A DNA stretch of 64,000 nt. Source: JARBUG01 sp035628915 (GTDB lineage Bacteria > Bacillota > Sulfobacillia > Symbiobacteriales > Symbiobacteriaceae). Below are positions 1 through 8,085 of the stretch, one piece after another (within the stretch, counting starts at the first letter, position 1; each line of letters starts with the position of its first letter). Below the pieces are notes generated by a model. That model did no database searches and had not been told where the DNA came from. It worked only from the letters and a program-made list of their open reading frames with translations. A program made the position numbers and the translations under genes. The stretch covers positions 124,001-188,000 of the forward strand of contig DASPIW010000024.1 in the NCBI GenBank assembly GCA_035628915.1. The letters are read 5' to 3'.

Positions 1-1
1 T

Positions 2-2443
2 CGCCTCCGGGAGCTTGAACGCGAGTGCGCAAGCCTGCGCAGTGAAAACGCCCATCTCCGAGCGTTGTTGGGCTTGTCTATGCCCGAATCGCTGGGAACA
101 ACGGCGCCCCCCGCGGCACCTTCCCCTCAGTCAACGGTAACGGGCAAATCCGCCGCCCATGAGAAAATTGCTCTCTTCCGCAGCCTTTTCCGAGGCCGCG
201 CGGATGTTTTTGCGAAGCGCTGGGAGAGCAATACCGGCAAATCCGGGTATTCACCTGCCTGCAGAAATGAGTGGGTCGCCGGAGTTTGCAGCAAGCCCTG
301 CTCCAAATGCACGAACTGTGACTACTCGCCCCTTACGGACGAAGTCATTCGAGACCACCTATCTGGCAAAGCGACCGTGGGCTTGTATCCACTGCTAACG
401 GACGAGACCAGTTGGTTTCTGGCAGTCGACTTTGACAAAACCTCCTGGATGGCGGACGTACGCGCATTTCTCGAGACCTGTGAGGAGTTAGGCGTTCCAG
501 CGTACCTGGAGCGCTCACGCTCCGGCAATGGCGGTCACGTGTGGATCTTCTTCGATCGTCCTATCACAGCTGCGCAGGCCCGGCGGCTGGGTTCGGCGAT
601 TCTTACGCGTACCATGGACCGCCGGCACGAAGTCGGGCTAGACTCCTACGACCGGCTATTCCCGAACCAGGACACCATGCCGAAAGGCGGCTTCGGCAAC
701 CTGATCGCATTGCCGCTCCAGAAGGCGCCCCGGGATCAGGGAAACAGCGTCTTTGTGGATCGTGAGTTCAATCCACACCCTGATCAGTGGGCGTTCCTCG
801 CTGAAGTACGGCGGATGCGGGAGAGCGAAGTCGACGCCCTGGTTGAGCAGGCGGCACTCACAGACAGCGTGCTTGGCGTACGAATGAGCGAGACGGAAGA
901 AGATGCCGAAGCGGACCCGTGGACCCTCCCCCCTTCGGGCGCCCGCGTTGAGCGCCCAATTGCAGGGCCATTTGCGCCGGCGGTGCGAGTCGTTCAGGGC
1001 AACCTCATATACGTGGAAAAAGACGGGCTACCACCAGCGATGCTTAACCGCATCATTCGACTGGCCGCCTTCCAAAACCCGGAGTTCTATCAGGCACAGA
1101 AAATGCGAATGTCCACATACGGGAAGCCCCGCATCATCGGCTGTGCCGAGGATTTTCCCAACTACGTTGGCCTTCCGCGCGGTTGCCTCGGTGAGCTTTT
1201 GAACATGCTCACGCAGCACGATATCAAGGTAAATCTGGTTGATGAAAGGAATTCTGGCAATCCCATCGACGTCAGGTTCTGCGGCAGCCTGACCCCTTGG
1301 CAGCAACAAGCTGCGCAAGCGCTTCTTGCCCATGAAATGGGGATTCTCAGTGCGACCACTGCATTCGGCAAGACTGTCGTTGGGAGTTGGCTGATTGCCG
1401 AGCGCCGGGTTAATACCCTGGTGCTGGTCCACCGGCGCCAGCTACTCGATCAGTGGCGTGAGCGTCTGGCGACGTTCCTTGGGGTACCCAAGAAAGCGAT
1501 TGGTCAGATTGGGGGCGGAAGGGACAAACCTACCGGGATTGTGGACGTGGGTGTCATTCAAAGCCTGAGCCACAAGGGTGTCGTCAAGGACATCGTTGCA
1601 CACTATGGGCAGGTCATTGTAGACGAATGCCATCACCTGTCGGCGTTCAGCTTTGAACTGCTGCTCAAGCAGGCAAAGGCCCGGTATGTCGTGGGACTGA
1701 CGGCCACCCCTGTTCGGAAGGACGGTCATCACCCGATCATCATGATGCAGTGCGGGCCGATCAGGTTTCGCGTGGACGCAAAGGAACAGGCAGCCACGCG
1801 GCCATTTGATCATGTGGTGATTACCCGGAAGACCGAGTTCCATCTGCCAGCTGAGTCCGCTGAGCTGAGCATCCAAGATGTCTATGCGGCTCTCGGCGCC
1901 GATGAGGCGCGCACCCGCCTGATTGTTGCAGACACCCTGCAAGCCGTAGTTGCACAACGCTCACCGCTGATTCTGACAGAACGGACTCAGCATGCGGAAC
2001 AACTAGCTGCGTTTCTCAGCGCCAGGGTTGAGAATGTCATCCTCCTCAGGGGTGGAATGGGCGCCAAGCAGCGCCGGGCGGTCTCGGAGAGGCTGGCGAG
2101 CATTCCTGAGGGCGCACCTCGCGTGATTATCGCAACAGGACGGTACATCGGCGAAGGGTTCGATGACGCCCGACTCGATACGCTCTTCCTAGCGATGCCG
2201 GTCTCCTGGCGTGGCACCTTGCAGCAGTATGCCGGTCGCCTGCACCGCCTGCATGATCAGAAGCATGTGGTGCAGGTCTACGACTACCTGGACGCTGAGG
2301 TTCCCATGCTGGCCAGAATGTACGAGAAGCGCTTGAAGGGGTATAAGGCACTGGGCTATACGGTTGACGACGACGTAACAGCCAGAGGTGCGAGGCGGCG
2401 GGGGTACCAACCGAAACTCTGGACGAACAGCTTTCTTGGATGA
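2..2443 (+). CDS. TOTE-type primase-helicase, 5' end off the window
   Basis: The frame is open to the left edge, and the first in-window residues are a Leu/Glu heptad stretch (coiled coil, ending ENAHLRALLGL), so the true start lies upstream. A cysteine cluster follows (nt 260-330: C-x8-C-x3-C-x2-C-x2-C). An archaeo-eukaryotic primase domain comes next, with AVDFD (about nt 424), GNGGHVWIFF (about nt 526) and LDSYDRLFPNQD (about nt 640) as candidate catalytic motifs. The C-terminal half is a superfamily 2 helicase: AFGKT Walker A (about nt 1362), DECHH (about nt 1623), GLTATP (about nt 1699), and motifs V/VI IGEGFD and QQYAGRLHR (about nt 2150-2250). Primase plus helicase in this order is the hallmark of TOTE conflict systems, proposed anti-invader modules. 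The architecture is clear; the biological role is inferred from the family. Confidence 0.85.
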   Translation, partial: RLRELERECASLRSENAHLRALLGLSMPESLGTTAPPAAPSPQSTVTGKSAAHEKIALFRSLFRGRADVFAKRWESNTGKSGYSPACRNEWVAGVCSKPCSKCTNCDYSPLTDEVIRDHLSGKATVGLYPLLTDETSWFLAVDFDKTSWMADVRAFLETCEELGVPAYLERSRSGNGGHVWIFFDRPITAAQARRLGSAILTRTMDRRHEVGLDSYDRLFPNQDTMPKGGFGNLIALPLQKAPRDQGNSVFVDREFNPHPDQWAFLAEVRRMRESEVDALVEQAALTDSVLGVRMSETEEDAEADPWTLPPSGARVERPIAGPFAPAVRVVQGNLIYVEKDGLPPAMLNRIIRLAAFQNPEFYQAQKMRMSTYGKPRIIGCAEDFPNYVGLPRGCLGELLNMLTQHDIKVNLVDERNSGNPIDVRFCGSLTPWQQQAAQALLAHEMGILSATTAFGKTVVGSWLIAERRVNTLVLVHRRQLLDQWRERLATFLGVPKKAIGQIGGGRDKPTGIVDVGVIQSLSHKGVVKDIVAHYGQVIVDECHHLSAFSFELLLKQAKARYVVGLTATPVRKDGHHPIIMMQCGPIRFRVDAKEQAATRPFDHVVITRKTEFHLPAESAELSIQDVYAALGADEARTRLIVADTLQAVVAQRSPLILTERTQHAEQLAAFLSARVENVILLRGGMGAKQRRAVSERLASIPEGAPRVIIATGRYIGEGFDDARLDTLFLAMPVSWRGTLQQYAGRLHRLHDQKHVVQVYDYLDAEVPMLARMYEKRLKGYKALGYTVDDDVTARGARRRGYQPKLWTNSFLG

Positions 2444-2503
2444 ACGCAGCCATTCCGAGCTGGAAGTCGTCGTGATACAATGAGCCAAAGGTGGTGACGG
2501 CCG

Positions 2504-2767
2504 GTGATCGAGAAAATCGTCCGGTCCCTGCAAGACTTGGAAGACGCTCTTGCCCTCGCCGCAGGCGAGGGAGAATGCCGAATCAAGGTGGGCAACCGGG
2601 TTGCAGTCCTGCTTGCATCCGAGTCCTTGACCGACCAGCAGGCAGATGAGTTCCTGAGCCACCCATCAGTCATCCAACGGCTGGACAAGGCTGCCCGTTC
2701 CATGGACGAAGGCCGTGGGATCTCCCACGCCGATGTGCTCAAGCGCCTCGGTCATGGAAAGGTATAG
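2504..2767 (+). CDS. Probable antitoxin of a type II toxin-antitoxin pair
   Basis: This 87-residue acidic protein starts with GTG. Its C-terminal RGISHADVLKRLG resembles the tail of antitoxins that pair with RelE/ParE toxins. It lies 60 bp after the primase-helicase and its last 14 bases overlap the following toxin-like gene, the standard coupled antitoxin-then-toxin order. No clear DNA-binding motif can be recognised by eye, so the antitoxin class is not assigned. The call rests mainly on gene order, overlap and the C-terminal pattern. Confidence 0.6.
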   Translation: MIEKIVRSLQDLEDALALAAGEGECRIKVGNRVAVLLASESLTDQQADEFLSHPSVIQRLDKAARSMDEGRGISHADVLKRLGHGKV

Positions 2768-3026
2768 CATCGTCTGGTCGCCGGAGGCAGTCGAGGCGGT
2801 CGAAGCCATCCACAGTGAAAGGCTGCGCAACCACATCATCCGCCGAATTGGTCTCCTGGACCATGGGCCCGGCTTGCACAGGCCCCGCCCTACGGCCTCC
2901 TGGGGCACGGTCTATTTGATGACCGAGCGCCCTTTCGTTGTGGTCTACCGCTACCGGCAGGCGTCCTGCGAAATCCTCGACGTCGTTGACGCCACATTTG
3001 TGGCCAGTTACGAAATTCGAGAGTAA
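2754..3026 (+). CDS. RelE/ParE-superfamily toxin-like protein
   Basis: Predicted 90 residues from ATG 2754, inside the end of the antitoxin gene. The N-terminus MERYSIVWSPEAVEAVEAI fits the RelE/ParE opening (beta strand, then a helix with ws.eA...l). A central W-G-x-x-Y-x-x-x-x-x-P-F-V-V-V-Y-R-Y segment followed by a hydrophobic strand matches the sheet carrying catalytic or contact residues in this fold. RelE members cleave ribosome-bound mRNA and ParE members poison gyrase; which applies cannot be told here. The in-phase upstream start at 2715 is rejected because it would overlap the antitoxin gene further and lacks a ribosome site. Confidence 0.65.
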   Translation: MERYSIVWSPEAVEAVEAIHSERLRNHIIRRIGLLDHGPGLHRPRPTASWGTVYLMTERPFVVVYRYRQASCEILDVVDATFVASYEIRE

Positions 3027-3094
3027 CACAATGGCCCCCGGCGCCGAACAACGGCAGTCCGGGGGCATCTCCATAAGAACAGGTGACAATCTAA

Positions 3095-3457
3095 TTGATC
3101 CGGCAAGAGATCGCCCGTCGTATCCCTGTGTTGGCAACCGCGTTGTTGACGGAAAAGGGGTACATCGCTCCAGTTGACCTTCTCCTGCGGCTTGGATGGC
3201 TTACGACTGAAGCGCACGAAGCCTGGCGGTTTGGCCGGGTTCCTTACCTGGAGCGCGTTGTCTCCGGCAACCTGAACAGACTCAGCTACGCCATGGGAGA
3301 ACTGCGGAAGCTTGCCCACCAGCTTGGCCTGAAGCCGTCCTGGACGGGATACGTAACCTGGGGAAAAGGAGGCGGAGCCCCTCTCCGCTTCAGCCGCAGC
3401 AGTCTGCCCGAACTGGAGCAGGCTTATGCCACGCACTGGGTAAAACCCAAAGCCTGA
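3095..3457 (+). CDS. Conserved hypothetical protein (120 aa)
   Basis: TTG start at 3095 with an AGGTGA ribosome site about eight bases upstream. The 120-residue product has a compact pattern (GYIAPVDLLLRLGWL, W.FGRVPYLERV, LKPSWTGYVTWGKG, LRFSRSS, EQAYATHWV) that I associate with a small uncharacterised family found in accessory regions; no enzymatic motif is evident. It follows the toxin-antitoxin pair on the same strand and is the last gene of the island, ending 13 bp from the end of a truncated gene on the other strand. Function unknown. Confidence 0.65.
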   Translation: MIRQEIARRIPVLATALLTEKGYIAPVDLLLRLGWLTTEAHEAWRFGRVPYLERVVSGNLNRLSYAMGELRKLAHQLGLKPSWTGYVTWGKGGGAPLRFSRSSLPELEQAYATHWVKPKA

Positions 3458-3470
3458 AGTAATTGGGCAT

Positions 3471-3857
3471 TTAGCTGACGCTCATCTCGATGAGCGTGAA
3501 ACCCATGTCTCTGGACCGCTGCAAGTATGACTCCAGCCGTCCCTGGGTGATTGCCACCTCCAGAAACGTTCCCCCCGGGTAGACATCGATCCCATAGGAG
3601 CGAATCAGGGCAACCTTTGCCCTGAGCAGCGCAGGTGTGTAAAGCGCAGCAGTGCCGAAACTGAACTTGACGTAGTCGACAAAATCTGATGCAAGTTCCA
3701 GCAGGTCCCCTGTCTGGGCCAGGCCAAGGCCCTTATCGATAATCATGGTCTGGCCCCGGGTCCGGGGTTTTTCGCTCCGGCCTGCAAGCGGGCTGCGGAT
3801 CACGCCGTCAAAAGCTCTTCCATCTGCCAAGGGAAGCGAGCCCCCTTCATCAGCCAT
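3471..3857 (-). pseudogene. 5' fragment of a phosphosulfolactate synthase (ComA-like) gene
   Basis: The product reads as the N-terminal half of the ComA/phosphosulfolactate synthase family (TIM barrel): KPRTRGQTMIIDKGLGL, DYVKFSFGTAALY, YGIDVYPGGTFLEVA and GFTLIEMS are family landmarks. After LIEMS, where the family normally continues with an S-D/N-G motif and about 100 more residues, the frame runs into VS and a stop. Full-length members are about 250 residues; this is 128 from the ATG at 3857. The missing half begins exactly where the island on the left starts, so I read this as a gene broken by island insertion or deletion. A TATAAT hexamer at 3888-3893 (minus strand) may be its promoter -10. 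Confidence 0.7.
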
Positions 3858-3919
3858 AGAACGACTGCGAATCGTCCCGTGGCTGCTATTATATGGGGGC
3901 CATGCCCGGTCTGGCGCCA

Positions 3920-4930
3920 TCAATGTGCGGCTCCAGCATCGTAGAGCACCCATTCACCCTGCGGCGTAATCGCCAGCAGTTCGCCAGCCTCTCCCGTGAA
4001 GGCACCAATCAACACCACGTAAGGCTTATCGCCCGGCAGGGGAACCCGGCCCCGGAAAGGCATGCCCTCGGCAGCCGTATCGAAAAGGTCCACATAGGAC
4101 TGCTCCGCCATGTGCGAAATCGCAAGGGTGGGGCGCCCGCCCAGTTCGCCCGCCGCGTAGCTAACCTCGGGTTCTTCGCTGCTCCGGTGGAGGGGATAGC
4201 GGGCGGCGGGCTGCAGTCCGGCGGCGAAGTCGAGGTGGTAAAAGGTGATTTGCAGAGTCTCCTCACCGCTCTCGGCACCCATGAGCACGGCCCGCTCCCC
4301 GGGGCGCCCATCGCGTACGGCGGCCCAGTTCGGGAAATCCGGCGCGGCGAACTGGCCCACTGCCTCCCTGCTGCCGTCGGGTGTGTAGCGGAAGACTGAA
4401 GTTTTCAGGGCGCCCTCTTTCCCATGGAAATACGCCGTCTCGGACCGACCGTCGCCGTCCCAGTCGCCCACGAAGACCTTCTCCACGTCGGGCTGCTCCA
4501 CCTTGATGTACTTCTCCGTGCCGAGCAGCACCAGAACCCCTTTTTCGGTCGTGACCACGGCCTGGGGCTCGCCCATGTTCAGCATGTCGCCACGGGTCAC
4601 GTCCCGCAGTGCACCCATGGGTTCGCTCACTTCGGAAGCCGCCTGAAGCTCCCCGTCCCGGAATTCCGCCGTCAGTACGGTCACGCGGCCCCCGGCGGCG
4701 GGCCCCCCCAGGGCGATGCGACCCGGGCCGAACACGTCGTAGGCCAGAAAGGAGAAGTCAAGGTCGCCCCAGGCCTTGATCGTGGCCAGAAAGGCCTTTG
4801 GCGGAGGTGTCGCGGTTTTTGGGGCGGGATCTTCCGTGACGATGACATCATGGGGCGGACGGGAACAGGCCCCGGCTGTCAAGACGAATAGTACGAGCAA
4901 GAGCCACCGGCTTGATCTCCATCGTACCAT
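3920..4930 (-). CDS. Predicted lipoprotein with VCBS/FG-GAP-like repeats
   Basis: 336 residues from ATG 4930, chosen because a GGAGGGA site lies eight bases upstream. The N-terminus has Arg residues, a hydrophobic core (WLLLVLFVLTAGAC) and a lipobox with Cys in LTAGAC, so it should be anchored outside the membrane. The body is rich in short beta-strand units such as VFVGDWDGDGRSETAYF, a calcium-binding-type DxDxDG loop of FG-GAP/VCBS beta propellers. It begins 21 bp after the upstream sugar kinase gene and is probably in the same transcript. Function unknown; perhaps surface sensing or binding. Confidence 0.75.
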   Translation of the reverse strand: MVRWRSSRWLLLVLFVLTAGACSRPPHDVIVTEDPAPKTATPPPKAFLATIKAWGDLDFSFLAYDVFGPGRIALGGPAAGGRVTVLTAEFRDGELQAASEVSEPMGALRDVTRGDMLNMGEPQAVVTTEKGVLVLLGTEKYIKVEQPDVEKVFVGDWDGDGRSETAYFHGKEGALKTSVFRYTPDGSREAVGQFAAPDFPNWAAVRDGRPGERAVLMGAESGEETLQITFYHLDFAAGLQPAARYPLHRSSEEPEVSYAAGELGGRPTLAISHMAEQSYVDLFDTAAEGMPFRGRVPLPGDKPYVVLIGAFTGEAGELLAITPQGEWVLYDAGAAH

Positions 4931-4949
4931 GGGCCTTCCCTCCATTTGT

Positions 4950-6524
4950 TCAGCCGTTCAGGGCGGCACAGAGCGGCTTATGCTTACGGTAGAGCATCTG
5001 GAACGCCCGGTAGATACGGTCATACTGCCGGCGGTATTGGCCCCGGGGCGAAAGCGTCTGCGTCACGGCAACCGCCTCCGGCACCTGATCGAATTTCAGG
5101 TATCCCAGGCCTACCGCTGCAATCACGGCGGCGCCACGGGCGTTTGCTTCCACCGGCTCGGCGACCAGTTGGATCGAGCGGTCCAGCACATCCGCCCAGA
5201 TCTGGCACCAGAGCTCCGAGCGGGCGCCGCCGCCGATGATCCGGATGGGATCGAGCCGCCGGCCGGCAAAGGCTTCGACCGCCTCCAGCAGCCAGCGGCC
5301 ATTGAGCGCCACGCCTTCCAGTACGGCCCGGACCAGATGGGCGCGGGTCGCCCCCAGCGACAGGTTGTGAAAACCGCCCCGAATGGTGTGATCTTCCACC
5401 GGCGTCCGCTCGCCGTATAGCCAGGGGGTGAAGATCACCCCGCCCGCCCCGGGCGCCACGGCGGCGGCCCGCTCATCCAGCAGGGCGTAAAAGTTGGGCG
5501 GCGCTTGCCCCGGCCCGATGCCGTCGTTAGGGAAGAAGATGCTGTCGCGCAGGAACGTCAGGCACGCCCCGGCTGTCTCCTGCTCGTTTGCGATGAAGTA
5601 GCGCCCGGGAATGGCCGAGGGCAGCGAAGCCATGTTCCTGAGCAAATCGGTCTTCTTGAACGGAACGTGGCAGGAGAGCCACGACGAGGTGCCTACGTAT
5701 AGATGGGCCTCGAAATCGCGGGTGGCGCCCGACCCGACCGAAGCCGACTGCAGGTCGGGCGCCCCTGCCACGACCTGGACGGCTTCGCTCAGCCCTAGTT
5801 CCGCCGCCACATCCGGCAGAATCTGGCCAATCACGGCGGTCGACGGGACCAGGTCGGGCAGCTGTGCGAGGTCCAGGCCGGTCAGCGCCAGCAGTTCCGG
5901 GTCATAGCGGACCTGGTTGATGTCGCGGTTATCCGTCACCCAGTGCAGGGCGATGGAGTCAAAGGACGCGGCGAATTTCCCGGTCAGGCGCAAGTTCAGA
6001 TAGTCCTTGGGCTCGAGGAATTTGTAGGTCGCTGCGTAGACCTCCGGGCAGGAACGGCGGATGTAGAGAATATGTGCGAGCGAATCCTTGCCGCTGGCGC
6101 CCGGCACGCCGCCGGTCTTGCGCAGCCACCGCCAGAGCTTATCCACGCCGTAGCCGGACACCCGCACGGGGCCGTCCGTGACAGCCCGGATGTCCCGGGC
6201 GCCGCGGGAGTCCATCCAAATCACGGCGTTCATGAGCGGACGGCCGTTCCGGTCCACGGGAACGGTGCCCGACCACTGGGCCGTACAGCTGACGGCCACA
6301 ATATCGCCGCGTGGCACCATGCCCTGCTCCAGCAAACGCACAGCCGCTTTTCTGACCAACCGCCACCACTCGTGCGGATCCTGCTCCGCCCCCCCACCGG
6401 GCAGCAGGCTCAAAGCCACGGGCTCCGTCTCCAGCCCCACAACCTTCCCCCGGGTCGAAACCAACGCCACTTTCAGGGCCGATGTACCAAGGTCGATGGC
6501 CAGGATGTATCTCTCTATAGCCAT
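4950..6524 (-). CDS. FGGY-family carbohydrate kinase (xylulokinase-like)
   Basis: 524 residues. The N-terminus YILAIDLGTSALKVALV is the FGGY phosphate-binding signature; WMDSRG in the first domain, GAPDLQSASVGSG, LYVGTSSW and EQETAGACLTFL in the middle, and IIGGGARSELWCQIWADVL near the end match FGGY domains I and II (actin-like ATPase fold). Family members phosphorylate sugars or polyols with ATP; the substrate cannot be assigned. It sits 15 bp downstream of an S1P-lyase-like gene and 21 bp upstream of a lipoprotein gene, so all three are probably one operon. AGGTATTG upstream is a weak ribosome site. Confidence 0.88.
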   Translation of the reverse strand: MAIERYILAIDLGTSALKVALVSTRGKVVGLETEPVALSLLPGGGAEQDPHEWWRLVRKAAVRLLEQGMVPRGDIVAVSCTAQWSGTVPVDRNGRPLMNAVIWMDSRGARDIRAVTDGPVRVSGYGVDKLWRWLRKTGGVPGASGKDSLAHILYIRRSCPEVYAATYKFLEPKDYLNLRLTGKFAASFDSIALHWVTDNRDINQVRYDPELLALTGLDLAQLPDLVPSTAVIGQILPDVAAELGLSEAVQVVAGAPDLQSASVGSGATRDFEAHLYVGTSSWLSCHVPFKKTDLLRNMASLPSAIPGRYFIANEQETAGACLTFLRDSIFFPNDGIGPGQAPPNFYALLDERAAAVAPGAGGVIFTPWLYGERTPVEDHTIRGGFHNLSLGATRAHLVRAVLEGVALNGRWLLEAVEAFAGRRLDPIRIIGGGARSELWCQIWADVLDRSIQLVAEPVEANARGAAVIAAVGLGYLKFDQVPEAVAVTQTLSPRGQYRRQYDRIYRAFQMLYRKHKPLCAALNG

Positions 6525-6539
6525 ACAATACCTCCGGAT

Positions 6540-7928
6540 TCACGACTTGAACATCAGGTCCAGGAAATATCGGAGGAGTTCATCGACCATCTCCCCGGGC
6601 ATCTGCGCAGCCATGCCGTAAATGGGCGCCATACCAGTGACTTCGTCCGGGTTCGCCCTGGTCTCAGCGACCGCTGCTGCCAGGTCGGCCAGGAACCGGT
6701 CCACCACGCCGGGCTGGGTGTGCCGGAGCGTCAGGGCGATGTGGACCGCAGCGGGCCGCTGCAGCCCGTTCAGGCTCCAGCCCCGCCGCGCCATCCGGTC
6801 CATCACCTGATAGATATTGACCTCGTCCGAGGCAAAGGCGATGACCCAAAGCGGTTCGCCAAGGATACGCAGTCCATTGATCCGGCGAATGCCTTCCTTC
6901 ACGGCCTCCGCCGCCCCGAGAATCCGGCGGGCCGCTTCGGTGTAGCCCTCTTCGCCCAGTGAGACCATAGCGGCCCAGCAGGCGGCGCTCAACGCCCCGG
7001 GCCGGCTGCCTGCGAAAGTAGGCGAGACATATAGCCCGCCAGGCCAGTCCGCAATAGTGAAGTACTGGTGGTGGCGCAGTTCGGTGCCGCGGTACAGCAC
7101 GACCGAGGCGCCCTTGGCTGCGTACCCGTACTTATGCGTGTCAGCCGACATGGATGTGACGCCCGGGTTCCGAAAGTCGAAGACCGGCACGGGATAGCCC
7201 AGCCGCTCGGCCCAGGGCAGCAGGAAGCCCCCCAGGCAGGCGTCCACGTGGCAGCCGATGCCCCGCTCCGCAGCGATGGCCGCCAGTTCGGGAATCGGGT
7301 CGATGATGCCGTGGGGAAAGGCGGGCGCCGACCCCACAATGACGGCTGTGTTCGGCGTCAGTGCCGTACGGACAGCGGCCACATCCACCCGGAACTGGCC
7401 ATCGACGGGGACGGGTACCAGCTCAATACCAAAGTACTGCGCTGCCTTCCAGAACGCTGCGTGGGCGGTGACCGGCACCACGGCCTCGGGGCGGGCGATG
7501 CCCTTGCGCTCCCGGGCCCAGTCCCGGTAGGTCTTCATGGCCAGCAGAATCGACTCCGTCCCGCCCGAGGAGACGGTGCCCACCACCTCCCCCGCCGGTC
7601 CCCCCAGCATGTGGGCGGTCATGGCCACGATTTCCGATTCGAACTTGAGCGCACTGGGCCAGATGTCCGGGTGCAGAGGATTGCTCTGCGAGTGCAGGGC
7701 ATAGGCCTGGTTGAGCATGTCGATGTGGCCGCCATCGCCGTGGTAGACGGCGCCCGATGCGCACCCGGACTGCCAGCGCTGCGCTTCCAATCCGCTCAGG
7801 TGGGCAATTTCGGCCAGGACCTCCGCCCGGGGCCGGCCCGCCGGCGGCAGCTTCGAGACGGTCGGGAACAGGCTGCGGTAGGGCCGTAGCTGCTGCTCCA
7901 GCATGGCACCAAGATCAAAGGGCTCCAC
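6540..7928 (-). CDS. PLP-dependent lyase/decarboxylase of the sphingosine-1-phosphate lyase family
   Basis: 462 residues with the fold-type I pyridoxal phosphate pattern of group II decarboxylases and S1P lyases: SSGGTES (residues 120-126, phosphate loop), CHVDACLGGF (Asp229 to the pyridine nitrogen) and SADTHKYGYAAKG, where Lys266 forms the Schiff base. The THKYG motif and length fit the bacterial S1P-lyase group, which includes an enzyme characterised from Symbiobacterium thermophilum that cleaves sphingoid base phosphates to an aldehyde and phosphoethanolamine. Pairing with a sugar kinase suggests that here the substrate may be a phosphorylated amino-alcohol made nearby, which is inference. 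An AATGGAGG ribosome site precedes the start. Confidence 0.85.
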   Translation of the reverse strand: MEPFDLGAMLEQQLRPYRSLFPTVSKLPPAGRPRAEVLAEIAHLSGLEAQRWQSGCASGAVYHGDGGHIDMLNQAYALHSQSNPLHPDIWPSALKFESEIVAMTAHMLGGPAGEVVGTVSSGGTESILLAMKTYRDWARERKGIARPEAVVPVTAHAAFWKAAQYFGIELVPVPVDGQFRVDVAAVRTALTPNTAVIVGSAPAFPHGIIDPIPELAAIAAERGIGCHVDACLGGFLLPWAERLGYPVPVFDFRNPGVTSMSADTHKYGYAAKGASVVLYRGTELRHHQYFTIADWPGGLYVSPTFAGSRPGALSAACWAAMVSLGEEGYTEAARRILGAAEAVKEGIRRINGLRILGEPLWVIAFASDEVNIYQVMDRMARRGWSLNGLQRPAAVHIALTLRHTQPGVVDRFLADLAAAVAETRANPDEVTGMAPIYGMAAQMPGEMVDELLRYFLDLMFKS

Positions 7929-7955
7929 AAGACTCCCTCCATTCCCCTGGGAAAA

Positions 7956-7990
7956 GAAAGGCCACCGGTCGAGCGGTGGCCTTCCTCAGT
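7956..7990 (-). terminator. Hairpin with U-run in the leader of the S1P-lyase-like gene
   Basis: On the minus strand AAGGCCACC pairs with GGTGGCCTT and is followed by TTTCTTTT, a typical intrinsic terminator. It lies only about 30 bases upstream of the lyase start, leaving almost no room for a promoter after it. It may end read-through from the acetyltransferase gene or act as a leader attenuator. Confidence 0.75.
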
Positions 7991-8049
7991 CTGTATCGTA
8001 AGATTCTACACATAAATGAGATAATCCTTTTCGCCGTATGGCCGGATCA

Positions 8050-8084
8050 GGGCGAAGGGCGCCCCGCAGCGGGCGCCCTTCCGT
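8050..8084 (-). terminator. Terminator-like hairpin after the acetyltransferase gene
   Basis: AAGGGCGCCC and GGGCGCCCTT form a ten-pair stem directly after the stop codon at 8086. The U-run is weak, so it may be a transcript-end stabilising hairpin as well. Confidence 0.55.
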
Positions 8085-8085
8085 A

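Noticed and set aside
3457..3483. tRNA gene or att site at the island edge
   Set aside because: No cloverleaf-like sequence or obvious direct repeat can be seen within the window; the other edge is outside it.
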